A stretch of DNA of 64,000 bases. It comes from Psettodes erumei (Eukaryota; Chordata; Actinopteri; Pleuronectiformes; Psettodidae). The stretch spans positions 868,001 through 932,000 of the forward strand of contig JAFBJZ010000874.1 in NCBI GenBank assembly GCA_016785225.1, in the 5' to 3' direction. How positions within the stretch are numbered: the first letter of the stretch is position 1; every line of letters begins with the position of its first letter. The translations under genes and the position numbers were made by a program. Under the pieces are notes generated by a model. That model was not told where the DNA came from. It was given only the letters and a program-made list of their open reading frames with translations, and did no database searches. Positions 11,446-24,537 of the stretch are shown piece after piece.

Positions 11446-13924
11446 ACCTATGTCAGTGCAAATTACTATTTTGATAATACATCCTTAAAATAAACTATGA
11501 CTGTGCCATTGATCTCAGTTTCTGTCGGTCAGTCGTGCAATTGCTTTCCACTTCCTCAAAATGTCAATGGGAACAGTGCACCATGGAAAACTGCATCTGT
11601 CTGAAACTAGCAGTAGTAGTAAGTAGTAAGATGCAGTTGGCGATCAAAGAGCTTCTCAATTTTATGTTTTGTTTTATGTTGTTATGTCCGTTCTCAGCCA
11701 GGAAAGCATCATTGTCAGTGCACCCACCATCCATTAAATTCAGGTATACTGTCCTCACTTACTTTAAAAGAGATAAACTTTTTAATAAGCACAAATTGCA
11801 GTTTTGGAATATGTGAGACACAGAGACCTGCAAGAACTGCACAACTGAATGTTTACAAGGAGGAGAAGACAAAAATTATATTCTGAGACAGCTTGGCAGT
11901 AGCCATGAGACCATGAATAGGAACATCAGTGCTTGTGCATCAGCTGGGCAATTTTTCCCCCGTCTGAGGTCAGACAAATTCAAAGAAAGCTTTTTCTTGC
12001 TTTTTTGCAAAATTTCACAGGAGCACAATTCTGCTAAAGATCATACTGGTTGGTGTGGTTACATATCGTAACCTTCTGTTTCTTTTTCCTTGTTCAAAAG
12101 CATGTTGAGTTACAAAGGAAAGAAAAGTTTTTGTGTGTGTGTGTGTGAGTGTGTGTGAATCTAGTCCTAATATTTGTAAAGAGACCATCTGTTAAATTTC
12201 TCTGCACGAGACTTAAAAATCACACATTTTTTGAGAGCCAGATTTTGAGTGTTTTTTATTTGTATGTGACATGAAAGTATACTAAGAGTCACTGGGTTAA
12301 AAACAAAAACCAAACATGTCTCTAGTTTTGTATGTACTGTGCAGTGTGAAGTGCATCACACCAGTGGGCCTTAGTAGTTCAGCTGTTCTTTCCTGATACT
12401 GACAAAGGAGATGGAAGAGTGTACATCTCAATAAATATGACACATTTAATTCCTGATGAAAGCATTGAAGCATTTTGCTGATGCTCTTTGTTGAAAATTC
12501 AGTTTGACACTGCTGGCTAATGACTTGCCCGGCAGCTCTTATACATGATGTATCATTGTGGTGTAGTTTAGGGAGTGAAGCAATGGCAGCTCTTCTGCCA
12601 AGAGGCAATAATATTCGTCAGGATTGCTGATTGATTTCTCATTTTAATGCCCCAGTTTCATACCTTAATCTCAATGTAACATTTTGTGGTGGAGTGAAAC
12701 TGTGGAAGAGAGCCAGAACTGACATATTTGTACTTCATCTTTGGGTAAATTACCATTTGTGTCATTGCATTACTTCACCTAATGGTTTTACTAGACAGGG
12801 AGCATGCAGTCCTGCCAGCAGAGATATGCAAGATGTTGTTTTTTTGTACAGTAATGGTATTTCAGTAAAATTCAGTGGAACTTTGATGTCACAAATCCAA
12901 CCAATATTACTCTAAAAACTAAATCAAAGTGGAGCTTTGGGACAAATCCACACAGACAAAGCCCTTGTAATGTCAAATGCTAAATTTGCTTCTATTTAGT
13001 CATGGCAGGCAGTGGTGGCATATCTACAGTTTATAATTTATTACTAATCATACCTGTCAGAATCTGAATGCTGCTCTCATGGAAAATGGCATGTTAGATG
13101 GCTTAAAAGCTAATTACGCTCAGGATTTGTTACTTGAGTCATCTTGTGGCTGCCCAAGCCTTCCTGCTTTATTGCACTAAGAATGACATCCACATTGTAC
13201 AAAAAAGTTTTAACACAGATCCTTATTGAAGGCGAATCAGCTTGATTGCAAAGACGATGTACAATTCTCCATCACTCCCCAGTAAGTTATTCTTCATAAC
13301 GGGACTTTTATTCTGACATCAAGGCAAAAACACGTATATTTTGTGTAAGATTTGTTTTGTTATTCCCAGAGAGATTATAGATAAATTGATTTTTGCATGG
13401 TGTTTAGATTGTGATCTGCGCATACCTAAAATGTGTGATAAGGGTAATTTGATGCACTGTGACACTCTAATACATTACATGAAATGCCCATGATTTTATT
13501 TCAAACTGATGATCCCTTATGGATACTTTATACAGTATGATCTTCCATTATAAGAGTCTCCAGCTGCCATCAGTTTTTGCCTGAATGCGCAGCTCTCCTC
13601 AGCTTTATGAGGCTTTTGGTTTATTGGCATAACTCTTTTGGTTCACTCTCACAGCTCTTATAGTGTCGTTTTTCGCTGCAGCAGCAGGGTTGGACTGGAA
13701 TAATAATTCAGGAATCTCAATGTTAGCTGAAGCTGATCTCTACCGTTTTACAGCAGATCACATACTGTACAGAGAAGTAATTTTTTAAAAATTTGTTTAC
13801 TGAATTTGGGGTTTTCATTAGCTGTAAGCCATAATCATCAAAATTGAAATAAATAAACCCCATGAAATATATCACTCTCTGTGTTTAATGAATCTATATA
13901 ATATATGACTTTCACTTTTTTAAT
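11446..13924. other. Non-genic DNA
   Basis: No gene supported. A short (TG)n run lies at 12132-12148. A GC-richer block at about 12340-12610 is covered by incidental ORFs on both strands and could be a conserved non-coding block; nothing in it is recognisable as an exon. Confidence 0.5.
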
Positions 13925-14015
13925 TGAATTGCTGAAATAAATTAACTTTTCGATGATATTCTAATTTATTATTGTAATGCATGGTATTGAGATGCACCTG
14001 TATATATTCTTTTCT
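13925..14015 (+). repeat. Fish-type dispersed repeat tail
   Basis: The segment reads GCTGAAATAAATTAACTTTT, then GATGATATTCTAATTTATT, and soon after GAGATGCACCTGTA. I recall this combination as a frequent dispersed repeat tail in teleost genomes. Only the tail is visible and I cannot assign its class (LINE or SINE 3' end is possible). An insertion of about 20 bases seems to split the usual continuous motif. Confidence 0.4.
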
Positions 14016-14306
14016 TTGCTTCCTTCCATTCTTATGCCACTTTCTTTCTTTTTGGGTTCTTTCAGTCCTGTAATGTACAATACCTTTAGCTACCTGTATC
14101 AATAATAAGGTTACAGACTGCAATGAATGAATAAATTTAGTAATGCTTTACTTATACAAATATAGGAGTAACACTATGGAGTAACAAAAAAAGGAATCAG
14201 AAGAAAGAGCACAGCCATAATATGACTGAATTACTTACTTAGAATTCAGCATCATCAATATTATTACCTGTGCAATACTGTGAATTTAACTGGTACTACG
14301 TTTAAG

Positions 14307-14520
14307 TTCAAGTTCATGCTTCCTTATTGTCATATGCACAATAATTACAGGAGTAGTCATTGGCAATGAAATTCTTGGGTCTCAGGCTCCATCGGCATTG
14401 CCGTATAAAGAATGAAGATTAAAGGAAAGAGTAAGATGCAGAATAAACACAGTAGTGCAAATAAACAATAACAAACAAGTAGACATAAACAAATAGTAGA
14501 CAAATAACGTAAGCAGCAAA
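14307..14520 (+). repeat. Fish-type short dispersed repeat (TTATTGTCATATGCAC)
   Basis: Begins near AAGTTCAAGTTCATGCTTCC and contains CTTATTGTCATATGCACA, TACAGGAGTAGTCATTGGCA, ATGAAATTCTTGGGTCTCAG and an A-rich 3' part with repeated ACAAATAGTAGAC words. I recall this arrangement as a widespread short repeat of percomorph fish. It shares a skeleton (TTATTGTCA ... GAAAT) with the repeat at 40480-40740. It has no ORF; the class is unknown to me. Confidence 0.5.
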
Positions 14521-14599
14521 TTGAACCTTAAAGAGGAAAAAACACTAATGTATCTGAATCAGAATGACAGAAATATGATACGCGTTACCTTATTGTAAA

Positions 14600-17500
14600 A
14601 GTGCTGGACAGTTAGACTTTCTGCATCGATGTAACCAGTGTCCTTGTTGTGTATTTATGCACGCTGGCTGTCACTGTTAATGTCATTAATACCAACCTGT
14701 GCTTTTCCCACGATGACAAGTCAAAATTCCCCGTTAAAACATGTATTGTTACTTAAGTCTCATTGCATCCAGCTTGCATCATTTCTCTATTGGCTTGTTT
14801 TTTTCTGTATTAGCAGCCCATATCTTTATACCATTGTTAGATGCTACAGCTTATTGAGATGACTGACATTTGACCTAGCAGATGAAATACACTTGAGAAG
14901 AAACAAAATCCTTCCTTAATTTTCCATGCTTTCAAACCCACCTGCTGTCTCTTTGCCAACCAATATAAACCTTGCTGGATCTACCACTGGTGCATGTACA
15001 TGCTCTTCACTCTCCATCCTCCCATAAGGTTCAGGATGGTCAATACATAAAGCGACTAAATTGCAGCAAAGTTTAAATATTTAAAGGGTAAACTGACATC
15101 ATATCATAATGCAGTGCATCTGCAGAAAACTGGAGAGATCCTATCACATATTTCTTAAAAAAAGTTTGGAGAACATGACTCATGTAAAAGTAAAATAGTC
15201 AAATAAAGTGTACCTTGCCTTTTATCTATAAAATCACATTATTCAAGGTAAAAACACCAATACAATGATTCATCTTTCTGAGTCCTGAATCTCATGGGAT
15301 TCATTCATGTGGCTTTGTTATTCTCTCCTTCCTAACAACCCTGTCTGTACAGAATTACTATCATTGAGCTGACAGCATCGGCAGCTTTTTTAACCCTCTT
15401 ACTTTTTACTCCCTCTGCCATCATCGTTCTTTCTATTCATCTCATGTCAGGCTGTAGCTTAGCATAGGTTATCCAGGTTTTAGCTGCAGTAATAAGTTGT
15501 TGACATGTCTTTACGGCTTTATCTTCGACAGATGTTTTCAACTTTGAGCTAAAAGCAGCACATGCCCCCTGCAGTCTAGGCAAACCTCAAAATTCCACTA
15601 CACATAATCGAGGTGGGCATTGATTTTTTTTTTTTCCCAAGCCACTACCTCCCCAATTACAGGTACCTGTTAAATACCACCTGAGCCTAAAGTTGAACCG
15701 CTAAGAAACCCTGACTTATTTATGTGAAGTTAGTTTCCATGGTGCTGATCTCCACATCCAGTTATGTTTTCCACTGCAAAAACATGATTGAAGCAGATTT
15801 GGCAACACGACTGTCAATAATGCATGTAATATAATTTAAACTTTTGTTGTGAAAGGGCACAGATTTCAAGGTGATAACACAGCCATAGCTATCATACATT
15901 ATTGTGGTTGGCTACTCACACTCACATTCCATTACTACGAAGCCCTCGCTGATTCGCTGATGCGCTGATACACTGTATCTTTTATGCACTTGCATGTGCT
16001 GAAACCTATTAATACTGCTTTTGACCTTCAACTTGACAGCGGTGTGATTATAGAGACCAGAGAACATTATTGAAAATGTCCTTTTTCTTAAAGAAAAAGA
16101 ATACTGCAAATTAATGACAAAAATGCATGTTGTATAATTCAGATAATGACATGAGTTTACTGAACTTTGAGTCCGCAGTACTTTCAAATTGTCAGATTCA
16201 CAGCTTAGATCCTATCATTTCTTGACATTGTAGTGGGCTGAATAGGGTATGTACCGAACAAGCACTCACAGTGAGTGTTTCTTGACCTTGTCAGACCAAA
16301 TTAAATATTGGGCTATGATCACATTACCTGCCAGGGGGTAGAGAAAGACAAAAGGACGATTTCCACAGATTATCACAGTTCCTCATTAAATTATTTTACC
16401 ATCCAGAAGACTGATTGGAATTACAGATGTGCATGGGCAAAGCCAGTTTGCCAATTTATCCTAATAACTGCATGGTGGACACAAGTGATTTTCTAAAAAT
16501 TATTTTGCATATCTCTGGAGAGGGTGATGTGTTTAGTTAGTTTTACAGTCCCTGCACCAGTTTCAAATTTTATTATACGGGCAAGTATATTGGCTGTTAA
16601 ATTCAACCAAACATGCTGAACATGAAGTGATGAAACAATTATTGCTGTTTATGTACATTTTTACTCACTCACTTGCTTCTGAATGGAAACTTAAATATAT
16701 CCAAAAGGAGCAGCTTGACTCATAGTAGATTTTTGGAGACCTCCTCTCATCCATGAGTTTTGGATAACTATGACCTGGATAAATGAGAATTTCCAGAGAC
16801 ATATAAATATACTAAAATTTTTTCAGTGTTGATCATCATTTAATGTGTGCGAGTATTGAATGATTTGGGGTCTATTTGTCAGATGATCCTTGATATTCCC
16901 AAATACAACACTGACCTTTAGTCTCACCAGTAATAAATTAAGAAGTAGAAAAGGGAGCCTGAAGAAACAAAGGTTCTCACACAAGGAGCAGTGCTGATTT
17001 ATTGGTGGTTTAGAAGGTGGCTCCCTGAGTTAAAACATGGTAGGATAGAGGAATAAATCTCCCCTGATCTGACTGAGCCTCCTGCCTCAAATGTAACAGT
17101 TCGTTTGGCCCCAGAGGTCATTTGCGCTGGCCTTGGGCCACTGGCAGTATTTAATCTTCAACCCTTTGGCTAAGCTAAAGCATGGAAAATCCAAGAATCC
17201 CTTGCAGATTCAGGAAGAGCATCACCAGCCACCTGTAAGACATTCACAGCTTTTTTTACAGTTCAAAGCATCTTGTACTTTACAATAAGGCACACAAAGC
17301 AGTTATACAACAAGTAAGCAAAGAACAATGGAATTAAATACAAATTTTAACGTCTTACAAACAGCCCCCAAGTGACTACCTTCAACCAAACTGCTAGACA
17401 CATAATTAGGAGACTGTTGATGAAAGATTTGTGTCTAGATATCCATAATGGATTGATTTTGGTTTACACATTCTAATATGAAGTGTCACTTTTTACATGT

Positions 17501-20210
17501 ACATAGTACTTTTATTAGATCAATTGAATTGCTGCAAAATGCATCAATAGTTACTGTTACTATGAGGGTAAAAGTATGTTTTTCATAAACTATTATCCAG
17601 TTCTTACTCAGAGTTACTCCTGCATCTCCTGCAGTGTTGGAAATCAGTTAATCGGTAGTTACTGTCTGATTCTTCAGTCCACCATTATGTGATAATTAAA
17701 TTGGTTGGCACTGTATATGGATGTTCTATTGCTTAAAAGGAGGTATAATTAAATTGTGGACTTTGTTTTTGTATAATTACAAGTCAAATAGCATTTTTTT
17801 TCAAATAGGGTAACTAGTTGATAAGTTATACTTTTCAAATGATGGTTATGGTGACTTATCACCATGATTCACAAGGGTTACATTTGACAAAAAAAATCAC
17901 ATTCCCTATTTAAGACCCAGCTGCTAGAATCTAGATCTATCCCTGACAGTGCAGTTATCCATAACTATAGTGTTATTTGCTGTGAACATTGCTGTTGTTA
18001 CAGTGTTGGAACACGAGCCATGCTTAATGCTCAGTTAGGTGTTATTAGGCAGAGCAGTGCATTGCGCTAAATGCAATCCTCAGCACGCATAATGGAAATG
18101 CTGCATGTGAAATATTTCCCATGTTCACCATTTTATACAGCATGCTAAAATGGACTAATTATCCACCAAAAGTAAAGTACAGCTGAATTAAAATTTGACT
18201 TGATGATGAGGGCAATGGTGAAAAGTCAGACTAGTGGATATTACTATATTATTAATTCATCTTCAAGGTAAATGAATGTGTGCATGCATTTCATGGTAAC
18301 CCACCAAGTAGCTGCAACGTATTATTTCTCTTGACATTCCAAATGTCACCTCGTGGTGTTGCAACATCAAAAGTAAGGGATCAAAAAGTTGGAAATGATT
18401 TAAATGAATATTTGTGCATTCCATCCAATCATAGAGAAAAATTTCAGTCAACTGGTATTGTGAACATGAATGCATGCTATTCATTTTCATTGTCATTAAT
18501 CATCGAAGAATCCTATGATAGCTTTTTTCCACAGGCAAAACCAGTGATAGTGACTGCAATGTGATTAATGCCAGAATGAACAGATGACTGTTCCACATTT
18601 GAGAAGAATTTTTAAAAATTGAGAAGGAGACTTAATCTCCTCATTTGACCTGCACTGATGAAAAAAAACAACAAACACAACTTATAAAAGTATGAAATTC
18701 AGCCATGCACCTGTCACTGTAAAACCACCTTGTAATATCTAAGTAATCATGTAGTTATTTTAGCTGCATTTCATTACCATTTACTTTTGAAGTCATGATT
18801 AATTAAATGCTCATCTTAGATTTCAATTGGTGTCATTTTATCTCTGGAGCAGTTATGGTTATCTTCCAACCTTGGCCCCACCTGAGAGGACGGTCCTTAG
18901 GTTTTAACACAATCCGTCTAAGATATTTTTTTCTCTTTTTTTTGCCATACTTCATGCTAATAGAGCAAATATGGTGCTTGACAACAGTTTCTGTCACAGT
19001 CCTCCCAGGTGTTACTCAGAGACTATGATCCTTATCAAGGCGAGAGTGTGTGTATGTGTGTGTGTGTGTGTGTGTAAGGGAGTTAGCAAGACAGACACTG
19101 GGAGAGAGACAGTTTGTAATAGAATTAGGAGTGATTAAGTTCAGCGGCATGTACAATCCTAATCACCTTACATTTAAATGACCCCTGAGTAATTGCCATG
19201 CTTTGCAGTGGGCTGGATGGATAAGCAATATAGTCTTGGTCGGCAAAATGTCAAAGACAGACAGGGACCCCCAAAGCATTACACCCACATACCCTCTCTG
19301 TTCACACAGAAGGACGCTGCCAAGGACAAACCACACCAATTTATTTATTACTACAGAAGTTTAAAATACCTGATTCGTGATGTATTTTTACCCAACCACA
19401 AATAACATACCAGTCTCTTTTTCCACTGTTGTACACTTGCATTGCAACTGCCTCTCTCCATCATTTGCTTACACTGCATTTCATCAACTAAATTCTCCTT
19501 ACACACTTGCTGCATCTGAAAGCCATGTTGCAGTTGGGGTTTGTTTATGAGTACGAGTGTGAAATTCTAAATCTAGGGTAAGTATTGTGTCCTGAATTTT
19601 TAACCTTAACCCATCCCTGCTTGTTTAAAATGCAGAGCATCTGCCTCTGCATAAAAATGTGCACATGATTTAGTCTTTGTCTCCACCTCCCACTACTTCC
19701 AGCAAGTCCCCAGTGAATTTGATTCCCCTCTTTGAATTCATCCATGCACCTATGTTGGTGATTGAGCTGCTGATTAAAATTTGTGTTATTTGCTAGATTA
19801 CCCTCACACAAAGGGTGTGCTTAAACATGAGCAACATCCCAAAAGAGCATCTTAAGGAGAGCATGCTGGCCTGATTATCAGCAGCTAAAAGCCCTATCCT
19901 CCCTCTTATTCCCTGTGAGCATGACTTTGGGAGCTCTAAAGTACAGGCGAAGCCATTATATTCATGAGGAACAAAAGAGAGGCAGAGACTTGGATTCAGA
20001 GCATGCTTTTAACCACACAACTCGTGTTCTGACAGAGCCACTGTCTTAACACCAAAGGTCAAAAAACACACACAGAGCTTTACAGAACATCTAAGCATGC
20101 AAGGGAAAATGATTCAAATTGCTGCTGCATTTAAACTGCAGCACATTAGAGGGGATAAACATTCAAGTTAGGAGAACAAAATGCTTTGCTGATACAACAC
20201 GACTATATTT
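14600..20210. other. Non-genic DNA
   Basis: About 5.6 kb without a supported gene. It holds a T-run at 15627-15636, a TG-rich microsatellite at 19045-19075, and a small hairpin near 17845 with arms ATGGTGA/TCACCAT and loop CTTA. About 17990-18120 is a GC-richer, TAAT-containing block of possible regulatory type. ORFs up to 94 codons are incidental. Confidence 0.5.
19045..19075. repeat. (TG)n microsatellite
   Basis: Near-perfect dinucleotide run of about 31 bases with one TA interruption. Confidence 0.9.
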
Positions 20211-20526
20211 TAATATTAAACAGCTCGCACATACAATTTACTAGAAGCTGGTCTTACTAAAAACTTTAATTGACCACTCCTGCCAAGCACTGTCATGTGG
20301 TTGTGATAGTAGTTACCATCCTCAGTAAAGGTGGGCATAGTGTACCATTGTTGTACGTTGAAAAAACATCCTAGGGGAAGGTTGGAATGGATGGTTGGGT
20401 AAACAAAGTGCACAATTGGCTGCTTTGTTTGAAGTGGGTCTTGCACCAACAGGCATGTGGACAATATTTGTCAACATGTCCATTTTGCCAAGTCCATTTT
20501 ATTTAACACAATACTCACATTCCATA
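20211..20526. other. Sequence abutting the Tc1 element, possible older repeat
   Basis: An 82-codon minus-strand ORF (20216-20464) lies immediately beside the transposon. Its translation contains VVs-like structured stretches such as TEDGNYYHNHMT and LPLGCFFNVQQ and seems less random than chance. I do not recognise a protein. It may be part of another dispersed repeat into or beside which the Tc1 element inserted. Confidence 0.25.
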
Positions 20527-20528
20527 TA

Positions 20529-20557
20529 CACTCACCGGCCACTTTATTAGGTACACC
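20529..20557 (+). repeat. Terminal inverted repeat of Tc1 element, left
   Basis: 29 bases starting CACTCACCGGCC and ending GGTACACC; the exact reverse complement of 21722-21750. Confidence 0.95.
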
Positions 20558-20560
20558 ATG

Positions 20561-21602
20561 CTAGTAACGGGTTGGACCCCCTTTTGCCTTCAGAACTGCC
20601 TCAATTCTTCGTGGCATAGATTCAACAAGGTGCTGGAAGCATTCCTCAGAGAGTTTGGTCCATATTGACATGATGGCATCACACAGTTTGCGCAGATTTG
20701 TTGGCTGCACATCCATAATGCGAATCTCCCGTTCCACCACATCCCAAAGATGCTCTATTGGATTGAGATCTGGTGACTGTGGAGGCCATTTGAGTACAGT
20801 GAACTCATTGTCATGTTCAAGAAACCAGTTTGAGATGATTCCAGCTTTATGACATGGCGCATTATCCTGCTGAAAGTAGCCATCAGAAGTTGGGTACATT
20901 GTGGTCATAAAGGGATGGACATGGTCAGCAACAATACTCAGGTAGGCTGTAGCGTTGCAACGATGCTCAATTGGTACCAAGGGGCCCAAAGAGTGCCAAG
21001 AAAATATTCCCCACACCATTACACCACCACCACCAGCCTGAACCATTGATACAAGGCAGGATGGATCCATGCTTTCATGTTGTTGATGCCAAATTCTGAC
21101 CCTACCATCCGAATGTCGCAGCAGAAATCGAGACTCATCAGACCAGGCAACGTTTTTCCAATCTTCTATTGTCCAATTTCGATGAGCTTGTGCAAATTGT
21201 AGCCTCAGTTTCCTGTTCTTAGCTGAAAGGAGTGGCACCCAGCGTGGTCTTCTGCTGCTGTAGCCCATCTGCCTCAAAGTTCGACGTACTGTGCATTCAG
21301 AGATGCTCTTCTGCCTACCTTGGTTGTAACGGGTGGTTATTTGAGTCACTGTTGCCTTTCTATCAGCTCGAACCAGTCTGGCCATTCTCCTCTAACCTCT
21401 GGCATCAACAAGGCATTTCCACCCACAAAACTGCCGCTCACTGGATATTTTTTTCTTTTTCGGACCATTCTCTGTAAACCCTAGAGATGGTTGTGCGTGA
21501 AAATCCCAGTAGATCAGCAGTTTCTGAAATACTCAGACCAGCCCTTCTGGCACCAACAACCATGCCACATTCAAAGTCACTCAAATCACCTTTCTTCCCC
21601 AT
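20561..21602 (-). pseudogene. Tc1/mariner transposase, broken by one frameshift and one stop
   Basis: Cut-and-paste transposase that would bind the TIRs and move the element in the nucleus. Translation begins at the ATG at 21602-21600 (MGKKGDLSDFECGMVVGARR); the next residues form a helix-turn-helix ending SRTTISRVYREWS. In the A-run at 21447-21453 (+ strand T7) one extra base shifts the frame. After the shifted part, an in-frame TAG lies at 21394-21392. From the ATG at 21385 the remaining 274 codons are open to the stop at 20561. In that part the catalytic triad is present: D83 in AWSDESRF, D174 in FQQDNAPCHK and E211 in SPDLNPIEHLW, giving 36 residues between the last two. The family's usual length is about 340 residues, which the sum of the parts matches. 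Because the DNA-binding half is separated from the catalytic half, this copy should not encode an active enzyme. The older copy at 24.6 kb has CAG where this one has TAG, so the stop is probably derived. Confidence 0.92.
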
Positions 21603-21721
21603 ACTGATGCTCGGTTTGAACTGCAGGAGATTGTCTTGACCATGTCTACATGCCTAAATGCACTGAGTTGCCGCCATGTGATTGGCTGATTAGAAATTAA
21701 GTGTTAACGAGCAGTTGGACA

Positions 21722-21750
21722 GGTGTACCTAATAAAGTGGCCGGTGAGTG
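21722..21750 (-). repeat. Terminal inverted repeat of Tc1 element, right
   Basis: 29 bases ending CCGGTGAGTG; the exact reverse complement of 20529-20557, followed by TA. Confidence 0.95.
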
Positions 21751-21754
21751 TATA

Positions 21755-22788
21755 TGTACATTGTAAGAGTTATGGCTCACTGTAATTATTCCTGCTCTTC
21801 TTGTAAGAGATGAGGAACAAAAATCACGTGTTTTTTTTGTTCGGAGCAAAAAATGCATTTCAGAAAAATATATTTTAGATAAAACTAATGAGGCTACATC
21901 AGTATTAGCCTAATCAGCTTCCCTGATGATTAAACCTGTGGTTCGAAAACATTTTCTTTTGGGAGTTACAAAATCAATAGCCCCTGTAACAGCCCCACAG
22001 ATGGGCCAAACTTACAGTTTAAAAGAACTCTGGGTTACATTAACCAATGATTTAACCAATAAATCAAACAGAAACCTATCAAAATGAACAGCATGCAGAA
22101 TAGAACTTACAAATGTGTTTTCTTTAATCCTGTCTAATTGACATTATGTGGCCAATTTGGCTACTTCAATATAACATACATACTAAAGAAAAACAATAAC
22201 TGCACACATTACCTGGGAACATAACCTGTCCTAGCTCAGTATTTTGCAGTATTTAACTCTTTACATCTCCTGTGGGTAAGGACCCACTGGCCTGGAAACC
22301 ATGGAGGGAGGCAGATTGGTTAAAAATATGAGAAAATGCAAAGGTCACATGTTGAGAATTTAAACGTTTATTCCAACAAGGCCAATTTTTGCCTCGAAGC
22401 TTAATATTTATTTACCAAATTCTGACAACAAAGAAAGTAATGCAGTGGTGAGAGAGTTTGATTTCCATCAACTGTTGAAAACATCTGTGGAGGAGAAGAT
22501 CATTATTGCCATCTCTGTACTGCAGTCCTCCTATTTAGACCCTTCCCTCAAAGATTACACGTTAAAAGAAAAGCGCTGCTAAAATAAATAGTTTAGCAAA
22601 GCTTCAAGCTTGACAGAGTTGTTTATTTTATCACATGTATCACATGTCAGTTGATGCTTTAAAAAAAACTGTTACATCTTGTGGCTTTATCTTAGCAATG
22701 CCATGTACAGCATGTACTTGCAGCTTTGCTTAAATTACATTAGCTGCTGTAGCAGTGATGATTTAATATTGAGGGTTAGGCTAGGTAG
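21755..22788. other. Non-genic DNA
   Basis: No gene or recognisable repeat. AT-rich sequence with only short ORFs. Confidence 0.5.
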
Positions 22789-22789
22789 T

Positions 22790-22966
22790 TGTCACAGCTC
22801 GGTCTTGAAGTTACTCTTTTTCCCTCAGGTCTGTTGTCTGGTTTCCTGTTGATTACCACCTGTCTACCAAATCACTGCCTTTCATTAAAGACTATGAATT
22901 CTGGACACTACTCTTGGTCTTTAGTCTGCATCCAGGTTCTTCCCTGTTCAAACCTTCCTGATATTT
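22790..22966 (+). mobile_element. LTR-like remnant
   Basis: Starts TGTCACAGCTCGG and contains GTTTCCTGTTGATTACCACC, a CATTAAAGACTATGAATTC segment and CTGCATCCAGGTTCTTCCC before ending near CTTCCTGATA. The order (promoter-like pyrimidine part, ATTAAAG near the 3' side, CTGCATCCAGGT close to the edge) is what I recall from short fish LTRs or non-autonomous LTR elements. The expected CA terminus is eroded and no target duplication is visible, so the call is tentative. Confidence 0.35.
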
Positions 22967-24537
22967 GTGATAATACCTCTAGAGCTATTCTAACTGCAAT
23001 CATCTGTGGAAAGCACTGTACAAATTATTGATCATTACGTTTTCAGCAGCCCATGTATTCTTTTGGCAGACTGCACCTTCTGTGACTCACCTTACCACTG
23101 TCATATCCAAGCTATTATCCAGACTGAAATGTAGAGAGACATAGCAGGGTGGCACTCCAAGGCGCCTCTTCCTCTAATTGGTAAGACAGCTTCAGCTGTG
23201 TCTGACAACAGCAGGCTGAGAGAGCAGAGGGTTTGTCAGTTGGGAGCAATGAAGTGAAAAGTGAGAAAATTGGGAATAACTGTGCAGTATGACAAAGATA
23301 AGACACATATTGATCATCCTCCATTTGTTTTAACTGCTTCACACTTCCCCATATTAGAAAATCCCAACATTCTGTGGGGTATACAGTTGTTTTTTTGTTT
23401 TATTTTTTTAAACTTTAACAGTGTTTTTGTAAGGATCATTGGCACAACCATCCAGAGACTTCAAACTCATAGTAGGCAGCTCAAGGAGGGGCTATTTATT
23501 TTTACCACTCAATGGATACTCGAAAGATGGTCTCTGAAAAAAGCCCTAGGAGGTATAAATACTAGCTTCATGGTCAAATACTGTAACACTGCATCCAAGT
23601 ATTTATTTTATGGCTGGTGCAGAAAGCCCCTTGGGTGATTATGTACATTGGTTTAACCTGAAGCATATGGAGTACAATCTATTTAGGGAGTTGACTTTTT
23701 TGCTGATGGTAACAATTGCTCAGCCAGGCTGGTGTTTAGGTTCACCATATCTCTCCCTTTCCTTATTTGTATTGCATGGATTAAATAAGCTTCTTCTTTG
23801 ACTGTCCTTCCTCATCACAGAATTGTGCTGTGTTTGCACCTGTACACAGTAGAATCTTGCATTTACATGCAGCTACAGTATCAACATTTTTAGCCGTGGG
23901 TTCTGAAAGCCACAATAATGGAATTTTCTGATCAATTATTACAGTGCTTGATGTAGAGTGAATTGTCTCTGTTTCATATGTAGCATGCAGCATAGGGTAT
24001 TTGATTTTATTATGGAGGAGTGAACTTTATATTGCTGCCTTTTTCCAGCGAAGCTTTTAAAATCTAAAGTATGAGAGCAAATTTGAGGATCCAGAGCGAA
24101 TTAATGCTGCCAGGCATTCAGACCCATGGATTTGCCATTGAATGCTCTGTGCTCTCCCTGTTGTTGAACACAAGCTAAACTCTTAAGGCCCCTATAAATT
24201 GCTTCCCTTGGTAAATCCAACATTCTCTGATATAATTTAAATCCAGGCCTTTGGTCTAATGCTACAAGAGCTCATGCCCTTTCAGGTTATTTTTCATAGT
24301 GCAGTGATTGCTTCATGGTAAATAATTGACACTATTGTCTGAGATTAGAAAAACAAATAATATCTTCAAAATGGATTATTTTTTTATCTGAAAGTTTGTG
24401 TCTAAGATGTGCCTGTGAGTCTAGAGCTTTTAATTTTTTACAGGTTAATTTGCTTAATTAAATGCATATTTTATTTGAACACATAAATTACAGTAATAAA
24501 CAAGCAATTCTAGATATTTGAGTTTACTTGAATATGT
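22967..24537. other. Non-genic DNA
   Basis: No gene supported. The 125-codon ORF at 23261-23638 has no recognisable domain, and its T-rich middle suggests a chance open frame. Sequence at 24090-24330 is slightly less AT-rich and featureless. Confidence 0.5.

Larger units (their letters stand above)
20529..21750 (-). mobile_element. Tc1/mariner-type DNA transposon, structurally complete, TA-flanked
   Basis: A 1,222-bp element bounded by perfect 29-bp terminal inverted repeats (20529-20557 and 21722-21750) whose outer ends read CACTCACCGGCC. A TA dinucleotide sits directly outside each end (20527-20528 and 21751-21752), the target duplication expected for this superfamily. The single gene runs on the minus strand and fills most of the interior. 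The identical TIRs argue for a fairly recent insertion, but the transposase gene carries a frameshift and a stop. A second, much more degraded member of the same family lies at 24538-25513 in the opposite orientation. Confidence 0.95.

Noticed and set aside
20655..21477. Plus-strand ORFs across the Tc1 element
   Set aside because: Antisense shadows of the minus-strand transposase.
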